Positions 57,114-64,000 of a stretch of DNA of 64,000 nt are shown in pieces (position 1 is the first letter of the stretch; every line of letters starts with the position of its first letter). Source of the DNA: Pseudodonghicola flavimaris (GTDB lineage: Bacteria > Pseudomonadota > Alphaproteobacteria > Rhodobacterales > Rhodobacteraceae). The notes under the pieces were generated by a model. That model was not told where the DNA came from and did not search any database. It saw only the letters and a program-made list of their open reading frames with translations. Position numbers and translations under genes: made by a program. The DNA is taken from contig NZ_JASNJD010000022.1 in the NCBI RefSeq assembly GCF_030164425.1, positions 30,034 to 94,033 of the forward strand, given 5' to 3'.

Positions 57114-58319
57114 ATGGGACCTCTGGAAGGCCTGCGTATCCTCGACCTCACGACGGTGCTGATGGGGCCGTATGCCACGCAGATCCTTGGCGATTTCGGC
57201 GCAGAGGTGATCAAGGTCGAATCTCCGGAGGGTGACGTCATTCGTCAGATCGGCCCCTGCAGGCACACAGGCATGGGGCCGTTGTTCATGAACGTGAACC
57301 GCTCCAAGCGCGACATTGCGCTGAACCTGAAACAGGACGACGGACGCGCGGCGATGCTGCGGCTGGTTGAGAACGCCGATGTGCTGGTGACAAATATCCG
57401 GCCGCGGGCGATGGCGCGGCTGGGCCTGTCCTATGCGGATCTGTCCGCCATCAACCCACGTTTGATCTATGCCGCGCTTGTGGGCTATGGTCAGACCGGG
57501 CCCTATGCCGACCGCCCGGCCTATGATGACCTGATCCAGGGAGGCTCCTGCATCTCGCACGGTTTTGTGCGGGCCGGGGGCGAACCCGCCTATGTGCCCG
57601 CGGCCATCGCGGACCGGATCGTCGGGCTGGCTGCCATCAACGCGATCCTCGCCGCGGTAATCGAGCGGACGAAATCGGGCCAGGGGCAGCTGGTCGAAAT
57701 CCCGATGTTCGAGTCCATGGTTTCGATGATCATGGGCGATCACATGGGCGGTCTCACATTCGATCCGCCGCTGGATGCCGGGGGCTATTCGCGGCATCTT
57801 TCGCGCGATCGCCGTCCCTATAAGACGCAGGACGGATATGTCTGTGCGCTGATCTACAACGACGGACACTGGCAGCGGTTTTTCAAGGAGATCGGGCGCA
57901 CCGATATCCCTGAAAACGACGATCGGTTTGCCAGCTTCGCGAACCGCATGGCCAATATCGATTTCGTCTATGCCGCCCTTGGCGAGATTATCCTGACCCG
58001 GACGACGGCGGATTGGCTGGAAATTTTCCAAAAGGCCGATGTGCCGGCCATGCCAATGCACAGCTTCGAATCCGTTATGGAAGATAGGCATCTGGTCGCC
58101 ACCGGGTTTTTCCAGACGGTCGAACACCCCAGCGAAGGCAGGCTGCGCCAGATGGGGGTGCCCGTCAGCTTCTCACGCACACCCGCCAAGGTGGAGCGCT
58201 ATGCCCCCCGCCTTGGTCAACACGGCCCGGAAATCCTGTCCGAGGCCGGCTTTTCCGATGCCGAAATCGCTGAACTGGAGCGCAGCGGCGCCCTGCATCA
58301 CATGAACGAGGACAAATAA
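57114..58319 (+). CDS. Class III CoA-transferase (CaiB/BaiF family)
   Basis: Enzyme of 401 residues that moves CoA from a donor such as succinyl-CoA to a free acid. The N-terminal pattern is typical (LRILDLTTVLMGPYATQILG, DFGAEVIKVESP), and the catalytic Asp is probably in RPAYDDLIQG (near residue 141). GQLVEIPMFESMVSMI (near residue 195) is also conserved. The ATG follows GGAG. It opens the operon and would activate the dicarboxylate brought in by the TRAP transporter encoded downstream. Itaconate, mesaconate or methylsuccinate are candidates from the neighbouring enzymes. Confidence 0.92.
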   Translation: MGPLEGLRILDLTTVLMGPYATQILGDFGAEVIKVESPEGDVIRQIGPCRHTGMGPLFMNVNRSKRDIALNLKQDDGRAAMLRLVENADVLVTNIRPRAMARLGLSYADLSAINPRLIYAALVGYGQTGPYADRPAYDDLIQGGSCISHGFVRAGGEPAYVPAAIADRIVGLAAINAILAAVIERTKSGQGQLVEIPMFESMVSMIMGDHMGGLTFDPPLDAGGYSRHLSRDRRPYKTQDGYVCALIYNDGHWQRFFKEIGRTDIPENDDRFASFANRMANIDFVYAALGEIILTRTTADWLEIFQKADVPAMPMHSFESVMEDRHLVATGFFQTVEHPSEGRLRQMGVPVSFSRTPAKVERYAPRLGQHGPEILSEAGFSDAEIAELERSGALHHMNEDK

Positions 58320-58322
58320 GTA

Positions 58323-59489
58323 ATGGATTTCTCTCTGACCGATGATCAAACCGCGATCCGCGATGCGGTGAGCCGGATTTGCGGCCGTTTCGATGCCGAA
58401 TATTGGCTGCGCCGAGATCGCGAGGGCGGGTTTCCGGTGGATTTCTACGATGCGCTTGCCTCAGAGGGCTGGCTGGGCATCTGCACGGCCGAAGCGCAGG
58501 GGGGGGCCGGTCTGGGGATCACCGAAGCCGCGATCATGATGCGCGCCATCTCGGAGTCCGGCGCGGGTCTCTCCGGGGCCTCGGCGGTGCATATCAACAT
58601 CTTCGGGCTCAACCCGGTCGCCGTCTTCGGCACCGAAGAGCAAAAGGACCGCATGATCCGGCCGATGGCGACGGGCGTGGAAAAGGCCTGTTTCGGTGTG
58701 ACCGAACCCAATACCGGGCTGAACACCACTCAGTTGAAGCTTCGCGCCGAAAAGCGGGGCGAAAAGTATGTGGTGAACGGTCAGAAAGTATGGATTTCCA
58801 CCGCGCAGGTGGCCGACAATATCTTGCTTCTGGCGCGGACGACACCGCTGGAAGAGGTCAAGTCGCCGACCCACGGGCTGTCGCTCTTCTACACGCCATT
58901 CGACCGTGCGCGGATCAAGGTCAACGAGATCGAAAAGATGGGCCGAAAGGCCGTGGATTCGAACGAGTTGTTCTTTGAGGATTTCGAAATTCCCGAAAGC
59001 GACCGGATTGGTGAAGAGGGACGCGGTTTCGAATACATTCTGCATGGGCTGAACCCCGAACGCATCCTGATCGCGGCAGAGGCGGTGGGGCTGGGTTTTG
59101 CCGCGCTGACCCGCGCGGCCAACTATGCGGTGGAGCGCGAAGTCTTCAATCGGCCTATCGGCAAGAACCAGTCCATTCAGCATCCGCTGGCGATTTGCCA
59201 CGCCGAGCTGGAATCGGCCTGGCTGATGATCATGAAGGCGGCCTGGGAATACGACAACGGCCTGCCCTGCGGCATTTCGGCCAATACGGCGAAATACCTT
59301 GCCGGTGAGGCGGGGTTCAATGCCTGCCAGACGGCGGTGATGACGCACGGCGGTTTTGGCTATGCCAAGGAATATCATGTCGAGCGCTACCTGCGCGAAA
59401 GCCTGATCCCGCGCATTGCGCCGGTCTCCCCCCAGCTTGCCCTGTGTTTCATCGCAGAGAAGGCGCTGGGCCTTCCGAAATCCTACTGA
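58323..59489 (+). CDS. Acyl-CoA dehydrogenase
   Basis: FAD enzyme of 388 residues. FAD/substrate motifs: CFGVTEPNTGLNTTQLKLRA (near residue 123) and VVNGQKVWISTAQVADNILL. At the C-terminus HGGFGYAKEYHVERYLRES is followed by IAPVSPQ where YEGT normally supplies the catalytic Glu, so that residue is absent. Glu246 in NPERILIAAEAVG is at the isovaleryl-CoA-dehydrogenase position and may be the base. The gene follows the CoA-transferase by 3 bp. If the substrate is methylsuccinyl-CoA, the product would be mesaconyl-CoA. Electrons probably pass to the ETF encoded from 63872. Confidence 0.92.
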   Translation: MDFSLTDDQTAIRDAVSRICGRFDAEYWLRRDREGGFPVDFYDALASEGWLGICTAEAQGGAGLGITEAAIMMRAISESGAGLSGASAVHINIFGLNPVAVFGTEEQKDRMIRPMATGVEKACFGVTEPNTGLNTTQLKLRAEKRGEKYVVNGQKVWISTAQVADNILLLARTTPLEEVKSPTHGLSLFYTPFDRARIKVNEIEKMGRKAVDSNELFFEDFEIPESDRIGEEGRGFEYILHGLNPERILIAAEAVGLGFAALTRAANYAVEREVFNRPIGKNQSIQHPLAICHAELESAWLMIMKAAWEYDNGLPCGISANTAKYLAGEAGFNACQTAVMTHGGFGYAKEYHVERYLRESLIPRIAPVSPQLALCFIAEKALGLPKSY

Positions 59490-59500
59490 CAGGAGTGACC

Positions 59501-59965
59501 ATGCCCGGACTGTATTTCGAGGATTTCGAAGTCGATCGCCAGTTTCGCCACGAGCTGACGCGCACGGTGACGGAGGCGGACAACACCATGTTCAGCCTGA
59601 TGTCGATGAACCCGCAACCGCTGCACATCGACGCGGCCTTTTCCGAGGGCACCGAATGGGGGCAGCGGCTGTTCAATTCGATGTTCACATTGGCGATCCT
59701 GATCGGCCTGTCGGTGCAGGACACAACCCTGGGCACGACGATCGGCAATCTCGGCATGTCGGACGTGCGTTTCCCGAACCCGGTGTTTCACGGCGACACC
59801 CTGCGCGCCGAGACACGGGTCGTGTCGAAGCGTGAAAGCCGGTCACGCCCGGATGCCGGACTGGTGGAGTTCGAACACAGCTGCTTCAACCAGAACGGTG
59901 TCGTGGTCGCCAAATGTCTCCGTGTGGGCCTGATGCGCCGGCGGCCTGTTGCAGGGGGCGCGTGA
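59501..59965 (+). CDS. MaoC-family hydratase
   Basis: Hot-dog-fold hydratase of 154 residues. The segment MSMNPQPLHIDAAFSEGTEW contains the conserved NPxPLHxD pattern seen in the MaoC proteins that act on mesaconyl- or itaconyl-CoA-type substrates, in place of the GDxNPxH of R-specific enoyl-CoA hydratases. FPNPVFHGDTLRAET is also conserved. AGGAG lies 5 bp before the ATG. It would hydrate the enoyl-CoA made by the dehydrogenase to a hydroxyacyl-CoA for the lyase, whose gene overlaps it by 1 bp. Confidence 0.9.
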   Translation: MPGLYFEDFEVDRQFRHELTRTVTEADNTMFSLMSMNPQPLHIDAAFSEGTEWGQRLFNSMFTLAILIGLSVQDTTLGTTIGNLGMSDVRFPNPVFHGDTLRAETRVVSKRESRSRPDAGLVEFEHSCFNQNGVVVAKCLRVGLMRRRPVAGGA

Positions 59966-60819
59966 TGCGCAGTTTTCTTTTCGTTCCCGGCGACAGTGTT
60001 CGCAAATTCACCAAGGCGACCGGCGGCGCGGCGGACGCCCTGATCCTCGATCTGGAGGATTCCGTCGCGGCCGCCGCCAAGGACGAAGCCCGCGAGTGCG
60101 TGGCCGGGATGCTGAGGCAAGACCGCCGTGGCAAGGCGCTGTTCGTGCGCGTGAATGCGCTCGACAGCGGCATGACGCTCAGCGATCTGACGGCCGTCAT
60201 GCCGCAGGCCCCCGACGGGATCGTGTTGCCGAAGTGCCAGAGCCCGGACGATCTGCGGCAGTTGACCCATTATCTGGCCGCGTTCGAGGTTGTTCACGGG
60301 CTGCCGCAAACACCGGTTCTGGCGATTGTCACGGAAACCGCGGCATCGCTGTTCCATCTTGGCCGGTATCGCGATGTGGATCCGCGTCTTTGGGGCATGA
60401 TGTGGGGGGCCGAAGATCTGGCGGCCTCGCTCGGCGCGCGGCAGAACGCAGAGGATGGAGTTTATCACGAGCCGTTCCGTCTGGCCCGCAATCTTTGCCT
60501 TGCCGGCGCGGCCGCCGCGGGTGTGGTCGCGGTTGACACGATCTGCGCCCGGTTGAGTGACCTCGATGCCCTGGAAGCCGAAGCCCGGGCGGCGAGGCGC
60601 GACGGGTTCGGCGCCAAGGCGGTGATCCATCCGTCCCATGTCGCGCCGGTCAACACCGCCTTTCAGCCGACCGAACTGGACCTGGTCTGGGCACAGAAGG
60701 TGCTGGACGCCTTCGCCGCCAATCCTGCCGCCGGCGTGGTCAATATCGACGGTCAGATGATCGACAAACCGCATGAACGCGCGGCGCGGAACATTCTTGC
60801 CGCGCGCGGTCCATCTTAA
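59965..60819 (+). CDS. HpcH/CitE-family CoA-ester lyase
   Basis: Mg-dependent aldol lyase of 284 residues, TIM-barrel fold. N-terminal MRSFLFVPGDSVRKFTKA and LILDLEDSVAAAAK are family hallmarks; the metal ligands are the Glu in AIVTETAASLF (near residue 120) and the Asp in WGAEDLAASLG (near residue 150). FGAKAVIHPSHVAPVN follows (near residue 213). Members cleave malyl-CoA, beta-methylmalyl-CoA or citramalyl-CoA to acetyl- or propionyl-CoA plus glyoxylate or pyruvate. Following a MaoC hydratase and a CoA-transferase, citramalyl-CoA or methylmalyl-CoA is the best guess for the substrate. Confidence 0.92.
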   Translation: MRSFLFVPGDSVRKFTKATGGAADALILDLEDSVAAAAKDEARECVAGMLRQDRRGKALFVRVNALDSGMTLSDLTAVMPQAPDGIVLPKCQSPDDLRQLTHYLAAFEVVHGLPQTPVLAIVTETAASLFHLGRYRDVDPRLWGMMWGAEDLAASLGARQNAEDGVYHEPFRLARNLCLAGAAAAGVVAVDTICARLSDLDALEAEARAARRDGFGAKAVIHPSHVAPVNTAFQPTELDLVWAQKVLDAFAANPAAGVVNIDGQMIDKPHERAARNILAARGPS

Positions 60820-60832
60820 ACTGGAGGAGAAG

Positions 60833-61420
60833 ATGGGAGGAGTTTTAGAGGAGAACCGGCCGGTCAATGCGCTGTCGGCGGTTCTGGCGCGGGTGGAGAC
60901 CCTGCTGATCGGTATTTCGGCGCTGGCAATGGCCGCAATCATGCTGATCGTCGTTCTCGACGTGGGCATGCGCTATCTGCTGTCGGCCCCCCTGGTGTGG
61001 TCCTACAGCCTGATCGGGCTCTATCTCGTCGGGGCCGTGTTCTTTTTGGCCCTGTCAGACGCGATGCACCATCACGGGCATATTGCGCTGGATGTGTTCG
61101 TGCCGTTGCTGCCGCGCCCGGTTAGGCACCTGACGCAGGCCGCGGGCTATATCGCAGCCACCGTCTTCGTCGCTGTGATCGCCTGGCTCGGCTATGTTCA
61201 GGCCCAGGACGCCTTTCTGTCCGATCACCGGGCGGCGGAAATCGTGCCATGGCCCACGTGGATCGCGCATCTCCTGCTCACCGTTGGCATGGCGACCCTG
61301 TGCCTGCGCTGCGGCTATCGGGCGATTTTCCATCTGCTTTCAGTTTTCTCGCCGACCGATCTGGTCGAGCTTCCGCCACCACCCAACACCGACACCAAGA
61401 CCGGGGAGCACGGCGAATGA
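60833..61420 (+). CDS. TRAP transporter small membrane subunit (DctQ type)
   Basis: Inner-membrane subunit of 195 residues with four helices. The conserved region VVLDVGMRYLLSAPLVWSYS is near residue 41. It stabilises the large subunit in the secondary transporter. GGAGGAGA precedes the ATG at 60833, and the end overlaps the DctM gene by ATGA. It is in the same operon as the CoA-transferase, dehydrogenase, hydratase and lyase, which ties uptake directly to catabolism. Confidence 0.92.
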   Translation: MGGVLEENRPVNALSAVLARVETLLIGISALAMAAIMLIVVLDVGMRYLLSAPLVWSYSLIGLYLVGAVFFLALSDAMHHHGHIALDVFVPLLPRPVRHLTQAAGYIAATVFVAVIAWLGYVQAQDAFLSDHRAAEIVPWPTWIAHLLLTVGMATLCLRCGYRAIFHLLSVFSPTDLVELPPPPNTDTKTGEHGE

Positions 61421-62703
61421 GCGTGACGATCGTACTTATCCTTCTGGCGCTGCTACTGTTCACCGGGCTGCCCGTGGCGCTGGCGATGGGGGTTTCGGGG
61501 GCTGTCGGCCTGTACATGTTCGGAGGGTGGCCGGTCCTGCAGGGCATCTTGAAGACAACGCCGCTGTCCACGGCCAATGACTACGAGATCATCACGATCC
61601 CGATGTTCATCCTGATGGCCGAGTTCGTCATCATTTCCGGCGTCGCCAATGATCTCTTCCGTGCCGCAACGATCTGGGTCGGCCGGATTCGCGGTGGCGT
61701 CGCCATGGCCACCGCCCTGGCGGGGGCCGGCTTCGGCGCCATATCGGGATCGTCGACGGCGGCCGCCGCGACACTGGCATCGACATCGATCCCGGCGATG
61801 CTGAAAGAAGGCTACGACCCGAAGCTGGCAGGGGGTGTGGTGGCCATTTCCGGCACGCTGTCGATGCTTATCCCGCCCTCGATCGCACTGATCCTCTATG
61901 GGATCATCGCCGACATCCCGGTTTCGGCGCTGCTGATTGGCGGGGTGCTGCCGGGTATTCTGGTCACGGCAACGATCATCCTGACCATCGCGTTTCTGGT
62001 CTGGCGCGATCCCGAGGCGGCGCCGACCGGTCAAGCCTATCGCCTTGCCGAGAAGTTTGCCTCGCTCAAGCGGGTCGGGCCGGTGCTGATCCTGTTCTTT
62101 GCGGTGACCGGCACGATCTACTCCGGAATCGCCACGCCGACCGAGGCCGCGGGGATCGGCGCGTTCTTCGCCATGCTGATCGCCGCGTGGGAACGCCAGC
62201 TGTCGTTCGCGAATGCCTGGAGCGCGTTGCGATCAGCGGCCCACACGACCTGCATGATCCTCTTCATCATTCTGGGCGCGCATGTCTTCGGCTACTTCTT
62301 CACGCTGACCCGGGTCACCAACGATCTGGCGAATTGGGTCGGCATGCTCGAGACCTCGCGCTGGGTCATCCTGTTCGTGATCCTGCTGGGGTATCTGATC
62401 CTGGGCTTCTTCATGGACCAGATCGCCATCCTGATCCTGACCGTGCCCGTGGTTCTGCCGCTGGTCTACCAGCTGGGGTTCGACCCGGTCTGGTTCGGTG
62501 TCCTGATCGTCGTCACCGCAGAGGTCGGCATGGTCACACCGCCGATGGGCATGAACGTCTTCGTCGTCGCGCGCTACACCCGCCGGCCGCTGGGCGAGAT
62601 ATTTCGGGGTGTGATGCCGCATGTCTGGGCGCATCTGATCGTCATCGCGCTGCTTGCGGCCTTCCCCGGACTCATCCTGTGGCTACCAACCACGATGCAA
62701 TGA
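61417..62703 (+). CDS. TRAP transporter large membrane subunit (DctM type)
   Basis: Na+- or H+-coupled permease subunit of 428 residues with about 12 helices. Signature regions: FGAISGSSTAAAATLASTSIP (near residue 108), LSMLIPPSIALILYGI (near residue 146), the second inverted-repeat half ATPTEAAGIGAFFAM (near residue 235) and VTPPMGMNVFVVA (near residue 370). Complete and normal length. It receives substrate from the binding protein encoded at 62733. Confidence 0.95.
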   Translation: MSVTIVLILLALLLFTGLPVALAMGVSGAVGLYMFGGWPVLQGILKTTPLSTANDYEIITIPMFILMAEFVIISGVANDLFRAATIWVGRIRGGVAMATALAGAGFGAISGSSTAAAATLASTSIPAMLKEGYDPKLAGGVVAISGTLSMLIPPSIALILYGIIADIPVSALLIGGVLPGILVTATIILTIAFLVWRDPEAAPTGQAYRLAEKFASLKRVGPVLILFFAVTGTIYSGIATPTEAAGIGAFFAMLIAAWERQLSFANAWSALRSAAHTTCMILFIILGAHVFGYFFTLTRVTNDLANWVGMLETSRWVILFVILLGYLILGFFMDQIAILILTVPVVLPLVYQLGFDPVWFGVLIVVTAEVGMVTPPMGMNVFVVARYTRRPLGEIFRGVMPHVWAHLIVIALLAAFPGLILWLPTTMQ

Positions 62704-62732
62704 TCACCGAAACCAAGGAGGAGATTATCACC

Positions 62733-63746
62733 ATGAAACAGAGAATTTGGGGGGCCATGGCCGGATTGGCGCTTGGGGTAAGCGCCACAGCGGCCACGGC
62801 GCAGGACATCACGCTGCGCGTGGCGGACAGCCTGCCGGTGGATCACTATATCGCGACCAGCCTGCTCGTGCCGTTTCTGGCCGAGGTCGAGGAGAAATCA
62901 GGCGGAACGGTCGGGTTCGACTATTTCCCCGCGCAACAGCTGGGCAAGGCGAAAGACATGCTGTCGCTGACCCAGACCGGCGTGACCGACATCGGCTATA
63001 TCGGTGCCTCCTATCTGGCCGACAAGCTGCCGCTCAGCGCGGTTGCCCAGCTTCCGGGCGCCTTTGACTCCTCCTGCGAGGGGACGATGGCCTATTGGCA
63101 GCTTGCCAGACCCGGCGGCGTCCTGGATCAGGCGGAATATGCGCCCGAGGGCGTGCGCGCGCTGATGGTTCTGGCCCTGGCTCCCTATCAGCTGTTCTCG
63201 GCAAGAGAGATCAGCGATCTGGCCAGCTTCAAGGGGCAGAAGATGCGCACCAGCGGCGGCACGCAGTCGCTGGCGATGAGCAAGCTCGGAGGTGTGCCGG
63301 TGCAGATGTCCGCTCCCGAAACCCGCGAGGCCCTGTCCCGGGGCACCTTGGATGCGGTCGTCTTTCCCCACAGTTCGATACCGCCCTATGATCTGACCCC
63401 GCACCTGAAATCCGCGACCGAAGGCTTGAACCTGGGCTCCTTCGTGCTGGCCTATATGATCAGCCAGCAGAAATTCGATAGCCTGCCCGAGGCGGTTCAG
63501 ACCGCCTTGACCGAAGCCGGCGAGAACGCGACCCGCGCCGCCTGTGCCCGCGTCGATGCGCTCGACGGCGCCGACAAGCAGGCGATCGCGGATGGTGGGG
63601 TCCGCTTTGTTGCCTTGCCCGAAGCCGATGTCGCGCAAATCCAGGAGATTCTTGACGGTGTCGGGGCGGAATGGGCGGCAGATCTCGATGCGCGCGGCAA
63701 GCCCGGGTCAGAGGTGCTCGCGGCCTTTACCGCCGCGCTGCGCTAG
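62733..63746 (+). CDS. TRAP transporter substrate-binding protein (DctP type)
   Basis: Periplasmic binding protein of 337 residues with a signal peptide (AMAGLALGVSATAATAQ). The conserved Arg that clamps the substrate carboxylate is in KMRTSGGTQSLAMSKLGG (near residue 172), followed by APETREALSRGTLDAVVFP. This supports an organic acid ligand. AAGGAGGAG precedes ATG 62733. Unlike many TRAP operons the binding protein is last. It may sense or bind a C4-C5 dicarboxylate. Confidence 0.93.
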   Translation: MKQRIWGAMAGLALGVSATAATAQDITLRVADSLPVDHYIATSLLVPFLAEVEEKSGGTVGFDYFPAQQLGKAKDMLSLTQTGVTDIGYIGASYLADKLPLSAVAQLPGAFDSSCEGTMAYWQLARPGGVLDQAEYAPEGVRALMVLALAPYQLFSAREISDLASFKGQKMRTSGGTQSLAMSKLGGVPVQMSAPETREALSRGTLDAVVFPHSSIPPYDLTPHLKSATEGLNLGSFVLAYMISQQKFDSLPEAVQTALTEAGENATRAACARVDALDGADKQAIADGGVRFVALPEADVAQIQEILDGVGAEWAADLDARGKPGSEVLAAFTAALR

Positions 63747-63760
63747 ACCTATGACAGGGT

Positions 63761-63808
63761 GCGCGCCGGTGTGACATCTGCAGCTCGGCAGCACTGAGGC
63801 CGGCGCGC
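63761..63808. other. GC-rich inverted repeat after the TRAP operon
   Basis: GCGCGCCGG (63761-63769) and CCGGCGCGC (63800-63808) could form a 9-bp stem with a 30-nt loop. There is no T run, so it is at best a weak or factor-assisted terminator. It lies between the binding-protein gene and the ETF gene. Confidence 0.35.
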
Positions 63809-63871
63809 GCCCGATTGATCCAGACGACCCGTGCCGACAGGCCGGCATTGAATTCAAGAAGGGCATTCCCA

Positions 63872-64000
63872 TGAGACTCCTGGTACCTGTCAAGCGCGTG
63901 ATCGATTACAACGTGAAGGTTCGCGTCAAAGCGGACGGAAGCGGTGTCGATCTTGCGAACGTGAAGATGTCGATGAACCCGTTCGACGAAATCGCGGTGG
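63872..64000 (+). CDS. etfB: Electron-transfer flavoprotein beta subunit, start only
   Basis: The first 43 codons are visible and the rest lies beyond the window. The N-terminus [20 protein letters not shown] and [11 protein letters not shown] are characteristic of ETF beta subunits. With ETF alpha it takes electrons from acyl-CoA dehydrogenases and passes them to ETF-ubiquinone oxidoreductase. It lies 125 bp after the TRAP operon, so it may have its own promoter; the position next to a dehydrogenase-containing operon suggests a functional link. AAGAAGGG is upstream of the ATG. Confidence 0.92.

Noticed and set aside
1..64000. CRISPR arrays, toxin-antitoxin pairs, phage or anti-phage genes
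   Set aside because: None could be recognised on either strand.

Overview
The window is about 64 kb of high-GC DNA with dense, often overlapping genes. The repertoire (TRAP and NMT1-type transporters, several IclR and TetR regulators, a Rieske oxygenase, CaiB/MaoC/CitE enzymes, a GlxA-type AraC regulator) fits an alphaproteobacterium, most likely in or near the Rhodobacterales. This is inferred from gene content and base composition, not from a search. No rRNA, CRISPR array, transposase, integrase or phage gene was seen; one tRNA-Gly(TCC) lies at 49185-49258. Layout: (1) 1-7959 is a polysaccharide and signalling region. It holds a hybrid histidine kinase (cut by the window edge) with a periplasmic molybdopterin-fold protein, a WecG-type/ExoY-type glycosyltransferase fusion, a LuxR-type response regulator, a Wzz-like chain-length protein and a Wzy-like polymerase. 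Two near-identical 18-bp palindromes sit about 90-110 bp upstream of both outward-facing transcription units and look like operators of one regulon. (2) 8048-14163 is an RND efflux permease with two tandem adaptors and a TetR regulator. (3) 14575-19482 is an ABC export triad (HlyD adaptor, double-ATPase/permease fusion, second permease); a paralogous triad lies at 50067-54989 behind a MarR gene. (4) 19517-25663 is an acyl-CoA degradation cluster under a TetR with a good palindromic operator. (5) 25773-43758 is the most interesting part: a long catabolic cluster with IclR genes at both ends. The minus-strand genes encode a pentapeptide-repeat protein, a flavodoxin, an adrenodoxin-reductase-type flavoenzyme, an aldehyde dehydrogenase, an aspartate dehydrogenase, a ThDP enzyme, two SDRs (one lacking the catalytic Tyr/Lys), an extradiol-type VOC dioxygenase, an alpha/beta hydrolase, a Rieske oxygenase, a three-gene ABC importer and a 100-residue protein. 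Facing them are a salicylate-hydroxylase-like monooxygenase, then a bicupin and an IclR regulator. (6) 43999-47832 encodes a two-subunit HcnBC/opine-oxidase-like flavoenzyme and a GlxA-type regulator, followed by a lytic transglycosylase. (7) 55475-64000 has a PAP2 phosphatase, an IclR regulator and an operon for uptake (TRAP), CoA activation, oxidation, hydration and cleavage of a probable C5 dicarboxylate, ending at the start of an ETF-beta gene. How the parts work together: regions 4, 5 and 7 are three separate catabolic modules, each with its own local regulator and operator-like palindrome. Regions 2 and 3 are envelope exporters. In region 5 the gene set suggests import of an aromatic or heteroaromatic, probably nitrogen-containing, compound, hydroxylation by an oxygenase fed by a flavodoxin chain, ring cleavage, and side-chain processing through deamination, keto-acid decarboxylation and aldehyde oxidation. 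From memory this set resembles the uncharacterised Pseudomonas aeruginosa region around PA3505; its substrate is not known to me.
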